From: Phycisphaerae bacterium
GTDB lineage: Bacteria; Planctomycetota; Phycisphaerae; UBA1845; Fen-1342
Direction: 5' to 3'
Length of the DNA stretch: 64,000 bases
NCBI GenBank assembly: GCA_022072445.1
Contig: JAJVHV010000013.1
Span: 53,528-117,527 of the forward strand
A program made the translations under genes and the position numbers. Below the pieces are notes generated by a model, which was not told the DNA's origin, searched no databases, and worked only from the letters and a program-made list of their open reading frames with translations. Below, one piece after another: positions 19,032-28,200 of this stretch; positions within the stretch are counted from its first letter, which is position 1, and each line of letters begins with the position of its first letter.

Positions 19032-20562
19032 GGCGCGCGATTGCCTCCATGACGGCATTCTCGCTGACGTCGGCGCCGACCAGTTCGGCGACCTTTCGAC
19101 GGTCGCGCAGCACCACCAGGCGGCCGCAGGCGCGCACCAGCTCTTCGAGCTCCGAGCTGATCAGCAGCACTCCGCGACCCTCGCCCCGGAGCTCGTCGAT
19201 CAGGCGCTCGATCTCAGCCCGCGCGCCGATGTCGATGCCGCGGGTCGGCTCGTCGAGGATCAGCAGCTTCGGGTCCGTGGCGAGCCAGCGCGCCAGGAGC
19301 ACTTTCTGCTGATTGCCGCCGCTGAGGCTCGCGACGGGGGTCGAGGGCGAGGGCGTGCGGATGCGCAGGACGTCGATGAAGCGCCTGGCAAGCTGTTCCT
19401 GGCGAGCACGTGAGATGCGACGCCAGATGCCCTGGCGAGCCTGGAGTGCCAGAACGATGTTCTCGCGAACGGAGAGGTGCGGGACGATGCCGTCGGCTTT
19501 CCGATTCTCCGGTGTGAACGCCAGTCCGTGCCGAACGGCGTCTCGCGGCGAGCGGATGCGAACGGGGCGCCCCTCGATCGCGATGCCGCCGTGCGTGGCG
19601 CGGTCGATCCCGAAGAGCAGCCGCGCGATTTCGGTGCGGCCGGACCCGAGCAGGCCGGCCAGGCCGACGACCTCGCCGCGCTGTACGGACAGATCAACGC
19701 GGTCGACGGCGCCGCGCCGGCTGAGTTGCTGTGCGTCGAGCAGCGGCTGCCCGCCGGCGCCGGCCTTCGCGCGGTCGGGCGCGGCCCGCTCGGCCGAAAA
19801 CTCGCGCCCGACCATGCGCCCGACGAGTTCGAGACGCGACAGGCTGGCGGCTTCGTACTCTCCGACCAGCCGGCCGTCGCGCAGGACGGTGATGCGGTCC
19901 GCGACCTGGTACACCTGGTCGAGAAAGTGGGTGACGAAGACGATCCCGAGGCCGGCGTCGCGCAGCCGGCGCATGACGAGAAACAGCTCGGCGGTCTCGT
20001 CGGCGTCGAGGCTCGAGGTCGGCTCGTCGAGAATCAGGAGCTTGGCGCGCATGTCCAGGGCGCGCGCGATCGCCACAAGCTGCTGCACGGCGATCGAGCA
20101 CCCGCCCAGCTCGCGCGCCACGTCGAGGTCGAGCTCCAGCCGGGCCAGCGCGGCACGGGCCCGGCGGCGCACTTCGCGCCAGCGAATCAGCCCAAGACGC
20201 GTCGGCTCGCGACCCAGGCCGATGTTCTCGGCGATGGAGAGGTGCGGAACGAGATTGACTTCCTGGTACACGGTGCTGATGCCGAGCGCTTCGGCCTGCC
20301 GCGGCGAGGCGGGACGAATCATCTCGCCGTCGAGCCGCACGCTCCCTTCGTCGCGGGCGTGCACGCCGGTGAGGAGTTTGATGAGCGTGCTTTTTCCCGC
20401 GCCGTTCTCGCCCATCAGGGCGTGGATTTCGCCCCGGCGGACGTTGAAATCCACGCGGTCGAGGGCCCGCACTCCCGGAAACGACTTTGAGAGCCCGCGC
20501 GCTTCCAGCAATCTGGCGTCGCGTCCGGCGCCGTCCGCGAGGTCAGGCGGCGCGGGTGTCAA
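19021..20562 (-). CDS. Sugar ABC transporter ATP-binding protein, two ABC domains (YtfR/RbsA type)
   Basis: A 513-residue ATPase with two fused nucleotide-binding domains. Domain 1 has Walker A GENGAGKST and Walker B LLILDEPTSSLD. Domain 2 has a degenerate Walker A (GLLGSGRTE) as in RbsA/YtfR, signature LSGGNQQKV, and LLILDEPTRGIDIGA. The start is taken as TTG 20562, whose last bases overlap the upstream stop (TTGA); this leaves about 20 residues before the first domain. Upstream in-frame codons would run back into the binding-protein gene. It energises the permease pair in the same operon. Confidence 0.9.
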   Translation of the reverse strand: MTPAPPDLADGAGRDARLLEARGLSKSFPGVRALDRVDFNVRRGEIHALMGENGAGKSTLIKLLTGVHARDEGSVRLDGEMIRPASPRQAEALGISTVYQEVNLVPHLSIAENIGLGREPTRLGLIRWREVRRRARAALARLELDLDVARELGGCSIAVQQLVAIARALDMRAKLLILDEPTSSLDADETAELFLVMRRLRDAGLGIVFVTHFLDQVYQVADRITVLRDGRLVGEYEAASLSRLELVGRMVGREFSAERAAPDRAKAGAGGQPLLDAQQLSRRGAVDRVDLSVQRGEVVGLAGLLGSGRTEIARLLFGIDRATHGGIAIEGRPVRIRSPRDAVRHGLAFTPENRKADGIVPHLSVRENIVLALQARQGIWRRISRARQEQLARRFIDVLRIRTPSPSTPVASLSGGNQQKVLLARWLATDPKLLILDEPTRGIDIGARAEIERLIDELRGEGRGVLLISSELEELVRACGRLVVLRDRRKVAELVGADVSENAVMEAIARHGD

Positions 20563-21518
20563 TACTTGCGGTCCTTGATGGTCGCGGCGGCGCCGGACTG
20601 CTCGAACACCGACTCCTTGGTCACGATCCGCCGCGGCAGCTCCTTCTTCGCCATGACCGCTTCGACCGCGTCGAACAGTTGCGGCCCCAGGAGCGGATTG
20701 CATTCGACGGTGCAATTGAGCTTTCCGGCGATCATCGCTTCGAAAGCGGCGCGGACGGCATCGATCGAGACGATCTTGATGTCGACGCCGGGTTTCAGGC
20801 CGGCCTCCTCGATCGCCTGGATGGCGCCGAGGGCCATGTCATCATTGTGCGCGAAAAGGACGTTGATCTGTTTTCCTTCCGGGCTCTTCAGGAAGGACTC
20901 CATGACTTCCTTGCCCTTGGCGCGGGTGAACTCGCCGGACTGGCTCTTAGTGATCTTGAGGCCGGGATGGGCCTTGATGACTTCCTCGAAGCCCTTCTTG
21001 CGGTCGATCGCGGGCGCCGAGCCGGGGGTGCCCTGAAGTTCGGCGATGTTGGCGCTGCTGCCGACGGCCTTGACGACCCAATTGGCGGCGCGGCGTCCTT
21101 CCTCGACGAAGTCCGCGCCGATGAAGGTCACATAGAGCGACGGATCCTGCGTGTCGACGGCGCGATCGGTGAGGATGACGGGAATGCCGGCCCGCTTGCA
21201 CTCCTTCAGCACCGGCTCCCAACCCGTCTCGACGACCGGGGAGAAGGCGATGACGTCCACGCCTTGCGCGACGAACGCCCGAATCGCCTTGATCTGGTTC
21301 TCCTGCTTCTGCTGGGCGTCGGAGAACTTCAGATCGACGCCGCGGGCCGCGGCCTCGGACTTGATCGACTCGGTGTTCGCCTTCCGCCAATCGCTCTCCG
21401 CGCCGATCTGGGCGAAGCCCACGCGAACCTTCTTGCCGCCGGGCTGGTCCTGGCCAGCGGCGCCCAGGGCGGCGCCCGCCACAGCGGCGGCGATCGCGAG
21501 AATTCGAATTGGATTCAT
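20559..21518 (-). CDS. Periplasmic sugar-binding protein (YtfQ-like)
   Basis: A 319-residue type I periplasmic binding protein. ATG 21518 starts a signal peptide (MNPIRILAIAAAVAGAALGAAG). The mature sequence VRVGFAQIGAESDWRKANTESIKSEA is very close to YtfQ-type galactofuranose binders, and the sugar-loop segments TDRAVDT and FAHNDDMALGAIQAI are present. It lies 17 bases downstream of the GH51 gene and four bases overlap the ATPase gene. Binding of arabinofuranose or arabinose is inferred from context. Confidence 0.9.
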   Translation of the reverse strand: MNPIRILAIAAAVAGAALGAAGQDQPGGKKVRVGFAQIGAESDWRKANTESIKSEAAARGVDLKFSDAQQKQENQIKAIRAFVAQGVDVIAFSPVVETGWEPVLKECKRAGIPVILTDRAVDTQDPSLYVTFIGADFVEEGRRAANWVVKAVGSSANIAELQGTPGSAPAIDRKKGFEEVIKAHPGLKITKSQSGEFTRAKGKEVMESFLKSPEGKQINVLFAHNDDMALGAIQAIEEAGLKPGVDIKIVSIDAVRAAFEAMIAGKLNCTVECNPLLGPQLFDAVEAVMAKKELPRRIVTKESVFEQSGAAATIKDRKY

Positions 21519-21535
21519 GTGTGCGTTCCTCTGGT

Positions 21536-23887
21536 TCAGCGGACATCCAGGGCGAACAGCGTCACGCTGCACGGCTCGACTGAAAGAACGTCCGCGACGT
21601 CGCGGACGGAGCCCTCGCGGATCGTGATCCGTGCCGGCGCATCGGGGTCATTGTAGGCCAGTGGGTCGGGGTCTGACACGATCCACCGCGAACCCGTCCC
21701 CGCCAGTTGTGCGCCGCGGAGCTCGAACCCGACCTCCGCCGGGCGAAGGCTCGGGTTCACAACCGCGACGGTGAGCCGCCGGCGGTCGGCGCTCCAGGCC
21801 GCCAGCGCGTCCACCGTTGGAGTGGTTTCGGTGCGGCACGGGATGACGCCAAAGTGGCGACGATAGAGCTTCAGCACCAACCCGGTCGTTTCCAGCGCGG
21901 CGCTCGACTTGCTGGTCTTGATCGCGCCGATGACATTCACAGTCTGGGCATAGTTGGCCATGAAGAACAAGTCGCTGTTTCGGGCGAACTCGTTCAACGC
22001 GGCCGCGCAGCCCAGCGCATCCTTCATGAAGTAGCGCGTGCCGAGCTCGCCGAAGACGTGTGGACCATACCAGTAATTCCACTCATCCTGGCAAATCCGG
22101 ATGTTCTTCGCCGCAAGCGACGGAAGCTCCCGCCGATAGCGGCGGTGCGCGTCCGCGATGGCGCGGAGCGAAGTCGGCGCCTGGCGCACGTGGGCCAACA
22201 GGCCGGTGCGTTCCTGCCAGTAGACGTGTTCTGAAATGAACTCCATGCGATCAGCGCATTCGCGCAGCATCGCCACGCTCCAATCGCCCACGGCGCCGAC
22301 TCCCACCGGCCGAAACGACGGATCCACTTTACGCAGGGCGTCGACGAAAGCGTTGTGGCGGGCGGTGTATTGAGCGAGTGGAATGTGGCCGAGCTGCCAA
22401 TCCCCGTACATCTCGTTGCCAATGCCGAAAAACCGCACGCCGTACGGGGCCGCGTGTCCGTTCGCGGCGCGGAGGCGGCCAGACTGGGTCTCGGCGCCGC
22501 CGTTGACGTACTCGATCTGGGCGACCGCGTTCTCGACGGAACCCAGGCCGGTATTGACGGCGATGTAGGCTTCGGTTTCGAGGAGGCGGCAGAGGGCCAT
22601 GAACTCGTCGATGCCGACGTCGTTGGGCTCGACGCCCGACCAGGCGGGGTTCTTGCGCGGCGGCCGCCGGTCGCGCTCGCCGACGCCGTCGCGCCACTCG
22701 TAGCCGCTCACGAAGTTTCCGCCGGGCCAGCGGTAGACCGGAGCGTCGAGCTCCTTGAGTAGCGCCAGCGTGTCGGCGCGGAATCCCTCGACGTTGTCGC
22801 TGGGCATCAGGCTGGCGGCCCCGATTGAGAGAGAGCCGCTGCCGAGGCCGACGACTTCGAACCGCGCGTCGCGCGCGTCGCTCGGGCAGCGGAACGACAG
22901 CGGGTAGGCGCTGAAATCCGCAGCGATGCGGTCGATGTTGACATCGGCGCGATCGGCGGCGCCAGGACCCCACGCGAGACTGACCCGAATCGGCGCGGTC
23001 TCGCGGTCGCCGGCCAGCCAGACTCGGCCGGCATACGTCATGCCGGACTTCAGGGCCAGCCCCGCCTGCTGAATGCCCGCCGGGGCGCCTCCGGCAAGCG
23101 TAACACGGGGCGAGTGTTTCCCGACGAACGCACGTTCGGACGCCATGCTAACGACGTTGCCGGCGCCGAAAGCTTTCCAGGGGGAGTCGGCGTCGCCGAC
23201 GGGATGGAAGAACTTGCGGTCTTCGAGCATCTCGGCCCAGATTCCGCCGTAGATGCAGCGGCCCAGGTGCTCGATGAACTGTCCGTAGATGTACTTGCTG
23301 ATCGGTTCGCCGGTGGCGGCGGCGTCGACGGTGATGCGCGGCGCGGGCACTTCGCCGCGTTGCAGGAGGGTGAGCGCGACGTCGTCGAACCAGGCCGTTC
23401 CGGTCGACAGTCCCCACCCGCCGAGCAGACAGTTCACCTGGACGCTGTCTTCGAACCCGGTATCAAACTCGACTTCGACCCGCGTCCAATCGCGCGTGCC
23501 GGTGATGGCCGCCGTCTGCACGGGCTGAATGTTGTGAATGTTGAATAGCGCGCCTTTGCCTGATCCTGCGACGACACCTTCCGTCTTGATCCATCCGGAG
23601 AGGCGGTAGCGGGAGTTGATCTCGACCGTGACGACGCAGGCCCAGGACACGTCGGCGCCCTGGTCGGAGCGGATGGAGACGCTGTAAGCGTCGGTGCGGC
23701 CGACTCGGGCGGTGGCGAGCGTGCCCTCGCCAGCCCAGCGCGCGCGTGACCAGCCGACGGGCGCGTCGCCCTGGACCTGCTCAAACGAACCGTTGGGGAC
23801 GGCCGATTCCGCCGAGACGATCGCGGCCGCGATGTGCAGTGCCATGCAGATGACGACTAACTTGCGAAGATCGGGAATACGGTCCAT
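21536..23887 (-). CDS. GH51 alpha-L-arabinofuranosidase, exported, with N-terminal carbohydrate-binding-like domain
   Basis: A 783-residue enzyme with a signal peptide (LVVICMALHIAAAIVSA). Residues 30-180 form a CBM-like beta-sandwich (GSFEQVQGDAPVGWSRARWAG). From about 190 the GH51 fold begins with ISKYIYGQFIEHLGRCIYGG and VYRWPGGNFVSGYEW. The acid/base Glu is in GIGNEMYGDW near residue 490 and the nucleophile Glu in CQDEWNYWYG near 600, both intact. It should remove alpha-1,2/1,3/1,5-linked arabinofuranose from arabinan or arabinoxylan. It lies three bases after the GH127 gene and just before the transporter, in one operon. GH51 enzymes are often cytoplasmic, so the signal peptide here points to extracytoplasmic action. 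Confidence 0.9.
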   Translation of the reverse strand: MDRIPDLRKLVVICMALHIAAAIVSAESAVPNGSFEQVQGDAPVGWSRARWAGEGTLATARVGRTDAYSVSIRSDQGADVSWACVVTVEINSRYRLSGWIKTEGVVAGSGKGALFNIHNIQPVQTAAITGTRDWTRVEVEFDTGFEDSVQVNCLLGGWGLSTGTAWFDDVALTLLQRGEVPAPRITVDAAATGEPISKYIYGQFIEHLGRCIYGGIWAEMLEDRKFFHPVGDADSPWKAFGAGNVVSMASERAFVGKHSPRVTLAGGAPAGIQQAGLALKSGMTYAGRVWLAGDRETAPIRVSLAWGPGAADRADVNIDRIAADFSAYPLSFRCPSDARDARFEVVGLGSGSLSIGAASLMPSDNVEGFRADTLALLKELDAPVYRWPGGNFVSGYEWRDGVGERDRRPPRKNPAWSGVEPNDVGIDEFMALCRLLETEAYIAVNTGLGSVENAVAQIEYVNGGAETQSGRLRAANGHAAPYGVRFFGIGNEMYGDWQLGHIPLAQYTARHNAFVDALRKVDPSFRPVGVGAVGDWSVAMLRECADRMEFISEHVYWQERTGLLAHVRQAPTSLRAIADAHRRYRRELPSLAAKNIRICQDEWNYWYGPHVFGELGTRYFMKDALGCAAALNEFARNSDLFFMANYAQTVNVIGAIKTSKSSAALETTGLVLKLYRRHFGVIPCRTETTPTVDALAAWSADRRRLTVAVVNPSLRPAEVGFELRGAQLAGTGSRWIVSDPDPLAYNDPDAPARITIREGSVRDVADVLSVEPCSVTLFALDVR

Positions 23888-23890
23888 TGC

Positions 23891-26197
23891 TCATCCGGTT
23901 TTGCGGAGCATCCACAGGCCGAAGACCCCGCCGGCGAAATGGCCATTGGGCGCGACCTGGAAACGAACGACGACGGATTCCTTGCCCTGCGTCACCGCGG
24001 GCGGAATGGCGTATTCCTCGATGAAGAACTCGCCAGGCCGGCGGTGCTCCAGTCGGTCGCTGGCGATCCGCGTCCCGTCAATCAGGATGTCAAAGACGCG
24101 CGCCCCCGCGTCGCTGCCCCAGTACATGACCGCGAGCATGTTGGCGCCCTGGGGGTCGACTTTCAGACGATACGAGAAGAATCCGGCCCCGACCGCATGA
24201 CGCCAGCGCTGGCCGTTGAGCGTGCCGCTCTCGGTGCGCTCGCCCTGCAAATCGTGCAAGCGCTCGGAGTCGGCGTCGCCGATCGCAATACGATCCGCCG
24301 CACGAGCCTCGCGGGCCTTCACCGCGGCGAGCGCCGCTTCGTATTCCTGCTGGCGAGAGCCGCCCGGAACGCCGAAGCTCCAGTAGACGCCATAGTGCTC
24401 GCTCACCACCTTGTAGAGCGGAATGAACGTCAGGTCGTGCGGCATGCCGGCCGTGCGAAACTCGAGCGGCCGCCCCGCGACGGGCTTGAGCCACGCGCCC
24501 GGATTGGTCTTATCGCCGATGATGGGCGGCGCGGGAACGCCCGGGAGCACGGCGCCGGCGTCGACCAGGCCCGCGAGCACAAGCGGGCCGTACATGATCG
24601 CGCCGAGGGTCGGATCGTCGTTGATGCAGACGACGCGAAGCGGCAGCGTGAATCGCGCGCGGACGCGGTCGCCGTTTGCCCACCGACGACGAATCGGCAG
24701 CCAGGAGCCCGGCACCGCTCGTGGCTCAGCCAGGACGCACCCGTTGACTTCAACCGCGGTCTCCTCCGTGGCCCACCACGGGATCCGCAGCGCGATGGTG
24801 CACTCAGCGGGTCGGTCGAGGCTTACGGAGAGATTCGTTTCCGGCGCCTCCGGAAAGGACGTTTCCTGGGTGAGGGCCGCACGGGCGTCGCCCGCGGACC
24901 ACTCGACTCGGGCCGCGACGAAGAGATTGACGTAAAGGTCCGGGCCGCTCGAGTAGAAAACGTCCCGGCCGAGGCTGGCGTACTCCTGAATCCCCGTGCC
25001 GTAACAGCACGTGAACGTGTCGGTCGGTGTGCCGTATTCCTTGCAGAAACCGGTCTTGAGCGGGAGAAAGTAGATGAGCATCCCGCTGCCGGGATGCTGG
25101 CTTCCGAGGATGCCGTTGAAGAAGACGCGCTCAAGCATGTCGCCGTAGCGCGCGTCGCCCGACCAAGTCAGAAGGTAGCGGTTGACGTTCTCCCAGTTGT
25201 GGGACGTGCAGAACTCCTGATTCGTCGCCGAAAGCGTCGCGGCGAGCTGGTTGGGCGGCCCCCAGTGCTCGTTGGAGTTGCTGCCGCCGGTCGCGAAACT
25301 GTGGCGCTCCCAGAGCGTGCGCCAGAAATGCTCGGCGATCTGGCGACACGCGACGTCGCCCGTGAGCTCATAAGCGCGGCACTGTCCGGCGACCTGCGGA
25401 AGGTGGGTGTTGGCGTGGATTCCGGCCAGCGGATCATCGCCGCGGGCGAGCGGCGCGAGGAAGGAGCGCTTCTGGAAGCGCTGCGCGAGCTCGAAGAAGC
25501 GCGTCTCGCCGGTGGCGGCGAAGAGGTCGAGCAGGACCTCGTGCATGCCGCCAAACTCGTTGCCGAGCATGGCCTGCATCCGCTCATCGTCCAGTCGGTC
25601 GCAGCGGGCCGCGAAATACCCGGCCAGGTTACGAAGTACCGTCAGCGCCCGCTCGCTGCCCGCGAGTTCGTACATTTCCCAGAGGCCGAGCATGATCTTG
25701 TGGACGGTGTAGTACGGCGCCCACACTCGGCCGCCGGCCTCGACCCGCTCGAAGAACTCGGCCGGAAACGCGGCCAGATAGCCGCCACCCAGCGCGGCCT
25801 GGCACTTCTCCAATTCGCCGACGGTGTACTCCGCGTTCTTGCGGAGCGCGGCGTCGCCGGTCGCCGCGATGACGCGGGCGCATGCCGAGAGATAGTGTCC
25901 GATCAAGTGGCCGCGAAGCTCGACGGCGGGCGCTTCCCATCCGCCATACGGCTGGCCCGGCGCGGGCAGGCCGGCGTTCGTGCGGAACGTCCACAGGAAG
26001 CGGTCGGGTTCGAGCGAACGCAGGTAGCGTGTGTTGGCGTCGGCCGCGTCCTTGACGAAGCCCGGCAGTAATTGAACCTGATCAGCGTCCAGCGGCCTGA
26101 GTGCGTGCTTGGCACGATCGGGAACTGCCGGCGAAGGGCGCGGCGGCGCGACGGATTGCTGCGCGGCCGCGACGATCATCAACATCACCAGTGCCAT
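23891..26197 (-). CDS. GH127 (DUF1680) beta-L-arabinofuranosidase
   Basis: A 768-residue protein with AGGAG eight bases before ATG 26197 and a short N-terminal hydrophobic signal. The DUF1680/GH127 core is clear: GGWEAPAVELRGHLIGHYLSA, YYTVHKIMLGLWEMYELAG, HANTHLPQ. The zinc/thiolate site of the family is kept: ExC in NQEFCTSHNWENV near residue 328, and the Cys pair in TCCYGTG near residue 397, one of which is the catalytic nucleophile in characterised HypBA1-type enzymes. The substrate would be beta-L-arabinofuranosides, as in hydroxyproline-linked or pectic arabinans. It is the first gene of the minus-strand arabinose operon, divergent from the ROK regulator. Confidence 0.9.
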   Translation of the reverse strand: MALVMLMIVAAAQQSVAPPRPSPAVPDRAKHALRPLDADQVQLLPGFVKDAADANTRYLRSLEPDRFLWTFRTNAGLPAPGQPYGGWEAPAVELRGHLIGHYLSACARVIAATGDAALRKNAEYTVGELEKCQAALGGGYLAAFPAEFFERVEAGGRVWAPYYTVHKIMLGLWEMYELAGSERALTVLRNLAGYFAARCDRLDDERMQAMLGNEFGGMHEVLLDLFAATGETRFFELAQRFQKRSFLAPLARGDDPLAGIHANTHLPQVAGQCRAYELTGDVACRQIAEHFWRTLWERHSFATGGSNSNEHWGPPNQLAATLSATNQEFCTSHNWENVNRYLLTWSGDARYGDMLERVFFNGILGSQHPGSGMLIYFLPLKTGFCKEYGTPTDTFTCCYGTGIQEYASLGRDVFYSSGPDLYVNLFVAARVEWSAGDARAALTQETSFPEAPETNLSVSLDRPAECTIALRIPWWATEETAVEVNGCVLAEPRAVPGSWLPIRRRWANGDRVRARFTLPLRVVCINDDPTLGAIMYGPLVLAGLVDAGAVLPGVPAPPIIGDKTNPGAWLKPVAGRPLEFRTAGMPHDLTFIPLYKVVSEHYGVYWSFGVPGGSRQQEYEAALAAVKAREARAADRIAIGDADSERLHDLQGERTESGTLNGQRWRHAVGAGFFSYRLKVDPQGANMLAVMYWGSDAGARVFDILIDGTRIASDRLEHRRPGEFFIEEYAIPPAVTQGKESVVVRFQVAPNGHFAGGVFGLWMLRKTG

Positions 26198-26251
26198 CCG
26201 GCGTCTCCTGCGAGTTGCCGTCGAGCGCGAGGCGTTTCGAGGCTCAACACC

Positions 26252-26288
26252 TTGCCGGCCGTGGGTGAGTTACTATACTAAGTTTAGA
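26252..26288 (+). promoter_or_regulatory. Promoter and probable ROK operator between divergent arabinose operons
   Basis: TTGCCG (26252-26257), a 16-base spacer and TATACT (26274-26279) form a plus-strand promoter whose start would fall around 26286, only about three bases before the ATG at 26289. That predicts a leaderless regulator mRNA, and no ribosome-binding site precedes the ATG. CTAA-GT-TTAG (26278-26287) is an inverted repeat overlapping the start point, a plausible autoregulatory operator. The reverse strand of the same box reads TATAGT (26272-26277), so the island may serve both directions. Confidence 0.45.
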
Positions 26289-27452
26289 ATGTATGTCCAC
26301 CCCGCCGAACTGAGGCACGCCAACACCCGGCGGCTCTTCTGCCAACTGCTCTCGGCCGGCCCCGCGTCACGGGCCGCTCTGTCACGGGCCACGGGACTCT
26401 CCGCCGTGACCGTCGGTCGCGTGATTGACTCCCTCTGCGAAAACGGGATCGCGGAGGAATTCGAAGCGCCCGCGCACGGGACGGCCCCCGCCATGGGCCG
26501 CCCGCCGAGGTGGGTCCGCCTGAGCGATCGGCCGCAATTTCTGGCCGTGGAGCTCGGAATGCGCAGCACGCGCGTGGCGGCGTTGCCGTTCGCAAGGCCG
26601 GCGGGCAGCGAGCCATGCGTCCAGTTTGCGACGCCCAAATCACGACGGCTGTTCGTCGCCGCGGTGCGGGCCGCTCGAGATCGGTTGGGTCTGCGAAGAC
26701 CGCGGGCCGCGCTCCTGAGCGTACCCGGCGTCCTGAACGAGCAATCCGGCACCATCCTGTTCTCGCCGAACCTGCACTGGACGGAAGGCCCCGAACTCGT
26801 GCCCGAGTTGACCGCGCGCTGCGCCTGCGAGGCTCTGGCGGTTCAGGAAATTCAGGCCCTGGCCCTCGGGCACCAGGCCGCCGAACCCGCGGCCGAGAGT
26901 TTCCTGCTGATCGATTTCGGTGACGGCGTGGGCGGCGCGGTCGTGACGCGCGGACGGTTGATGGAGGGGCCGGCGCCGTTGTCCGGCGAGATCGGGCACA
27001 CGCTCGTGCCCGGCAATTCGCGTCCATGCGGCTGCGGCGCAACAGGCTGTCTGGAGACGATCGCCAGTCGCACGGGCCTGCTCGCGACTTTCCGCACGGG
27101 CGGATTCCCACGCGCCACGTGGCAGGCGATGGCGGCGCACATCGCGCGCCAGGGGATCGAGCCCTGGCTTGCCGCGGCGATCGAGGCCGCGGGAGTCATC
27201 ATCGCGGGCGCGACCAACCTGCTGGGCATCGGCGAAATCGTCGTGACCGGCGACCTGCCGGCCTTGCATCCTGATGTGACGCCCAAGCTGGAGGAGAGCA
27301 TCCGTGGCCATGCGCTGCTGGGGCGGTTCGGCAGGTTATCGTGCCGAGCGGCGCCGCGCCGCCGCATGCTGGGACTCGTGGTCGCGGCGAGCCATCGCGT
27401 GGGGCTGCCCGAGCCGTCGATGGTCGCGTTGCCCGAAGAACGTGCCGTTTGA
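26289..27452 (+). CDS. ROK-family transcriptional regulator of the arabinose locus
   Basis: A 387-residue protein. Residues 1-65 are a winged helix-turn-helix (NTRRLFCQLLSAGPASRAAL, then SRATGLSAVTVGRVIDSL). The rest is a ROK sugar-kinase-like domain with FGDGVGGAVVTRGRLMEG, GEIGHTLV and the zinc-binding cluster CGCGATGCLETI. A kinase-type DxGxT ATP motif is replaced by LLIDFGDGVGG, consistent with a regulator rather than a kinase. ATG 26289 is preferred over the longer frame, which would run through the promoter. It diverges from GH127 and precedes the AraD gene by 13 bases; it probably represses both operons until arabinose or a derivative binds. Confidence 0.88.
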   Translation: MYVHPAELRHANTRRLFCQLLSAGPASRAALSRATGLSAVTVGRVIDSLCENGIAEEFEAPAHGTAPAMGRPPRWVRLSDRPQFLAVELGMRSTRVAALPFARPAGSEPCVQFATPKSRRLFVAAVRAARDRLGLRRPRAALLSVPGVLNEQSGTILFSPNLHWTEGPELVPELTARCACEALAVQEIQALALGHQAAEPAAESFLLIDFGDGVGGAVVTRGRLMEGPAPLSGEIGHTLVPGNSRPCGCGATGCLETIASRTGLLATFRTGGFPRATWQAMAAHIARQGIEPWLAAAIEAAGVIIAGATNLLGIGEIVVTGDLPALHPDVTPKLEESIRGHALLGRFGRLSCRAAPRRRMLGLVVAASHRVGLPEPSMVALPEERAV

Positions 27453-27465
27453 GCGAGTGTGACCC

Positions 27466-28185
27466 ATGCCTCGTCATTCCGTACCCCTGACGACGCTGCG
27501 CGAAGAAGTCTGCGAGGCCAACCGCGGCCTGGCGCGGCACGGGTTGGCGACGCTCACCTGGGGAAACGTGAGCGGAATCACGCCCGACCGGGAGTGTATC
27601 GCGATCAAACCCAGCGGCGTGCCGTACGACCGCCTCACCCCGGCCGATATCGTCCTGGTGGGCCGCGACGGACGCGTCATCGACGGTTCGCTCCGGCCGT
27701 CGAGCGACACCCCGACGCACGTGCTGCTCTATCAGGCGTTTACGTCGATCGGCGGGATCACGCACACGCACAGCCCCTACGCGACGATGTTCGCCCAGGC
27801 GCGGCGCGAGATTCCCTGCCTCGGAACGACACACGCCGATCACTTCCATGGACCGGTGCCGGTGACGCGGCAACTGACGGCGGCGGAGGTCGAGGCCGGC
27901 TATGAAGATGCGACCGGCCGCGCGATCGTGGAGCGGCTCGCGGGCCAAGACCCGATCGCGATGCCGGCCGTTCTCGTGGCGGGCCACGCACCGTTCTGCT
28001 GGGGCCGGAATGTGGCCGCAAGCCTGGAGAACGCCGTCGCCTTGGAGGCGGTCGCATTCATGGCGTTCGGCACGGTCGTGCTCGCGGAGCCGGCTGGCCC
28101 GACGCTGCTCGAATCGCACATCCTGTGCAAACACCACGCACGCAAGCACGGTCCGGCCGCGTATTACGGCCAGGATCCCGGCTAG
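27466..28185 (+). CDS. araD: L-ribulose-5-phosphate 4-epimerase (AraD family)
   Basis: A 239-residue class II aldolase/epimerase, close to the usual 231 residues of AraD. Motifs: LATLTWGNVSG, IKPSGVPYDRL, and SSDTPTHVLLYQAF. The metal-binding HTHSPYATMFAQ, HADHFHGPVPV and VLVAGHAPFCWG supply the expected His ligands. It would convert L-ribulose-5-phosphate to D-xylulose-5-phosphate, feeding the pentose phosphate pathway. It lies 13 bases after the regulator and 15 before the isomerase, in one operon. Confidence 0.9.
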   Translation: MPRHSVPLTTLREEVCEANRGLARHGLATLTWGNVSGITPDRECIAIKPSGVPYDRLTPADIVLVGRDGRVIDGSLRPSSDTPTHVLLYQAFTSIGGITHTHSPYATMFAQARREIPCLGTTHADHFHGPVPVTRQLTAAEVEAGYEDATGRAIVERLAGQDPIAMPAVLVAGHAPFCWGRNVAASLENAVALEAVAFMAFGTVVLAEPAGPTLLESHILCKHHARKHGPAAYYGQDPG

Positions 28186-28200
28186 AAAGGGGCGCTCCAC

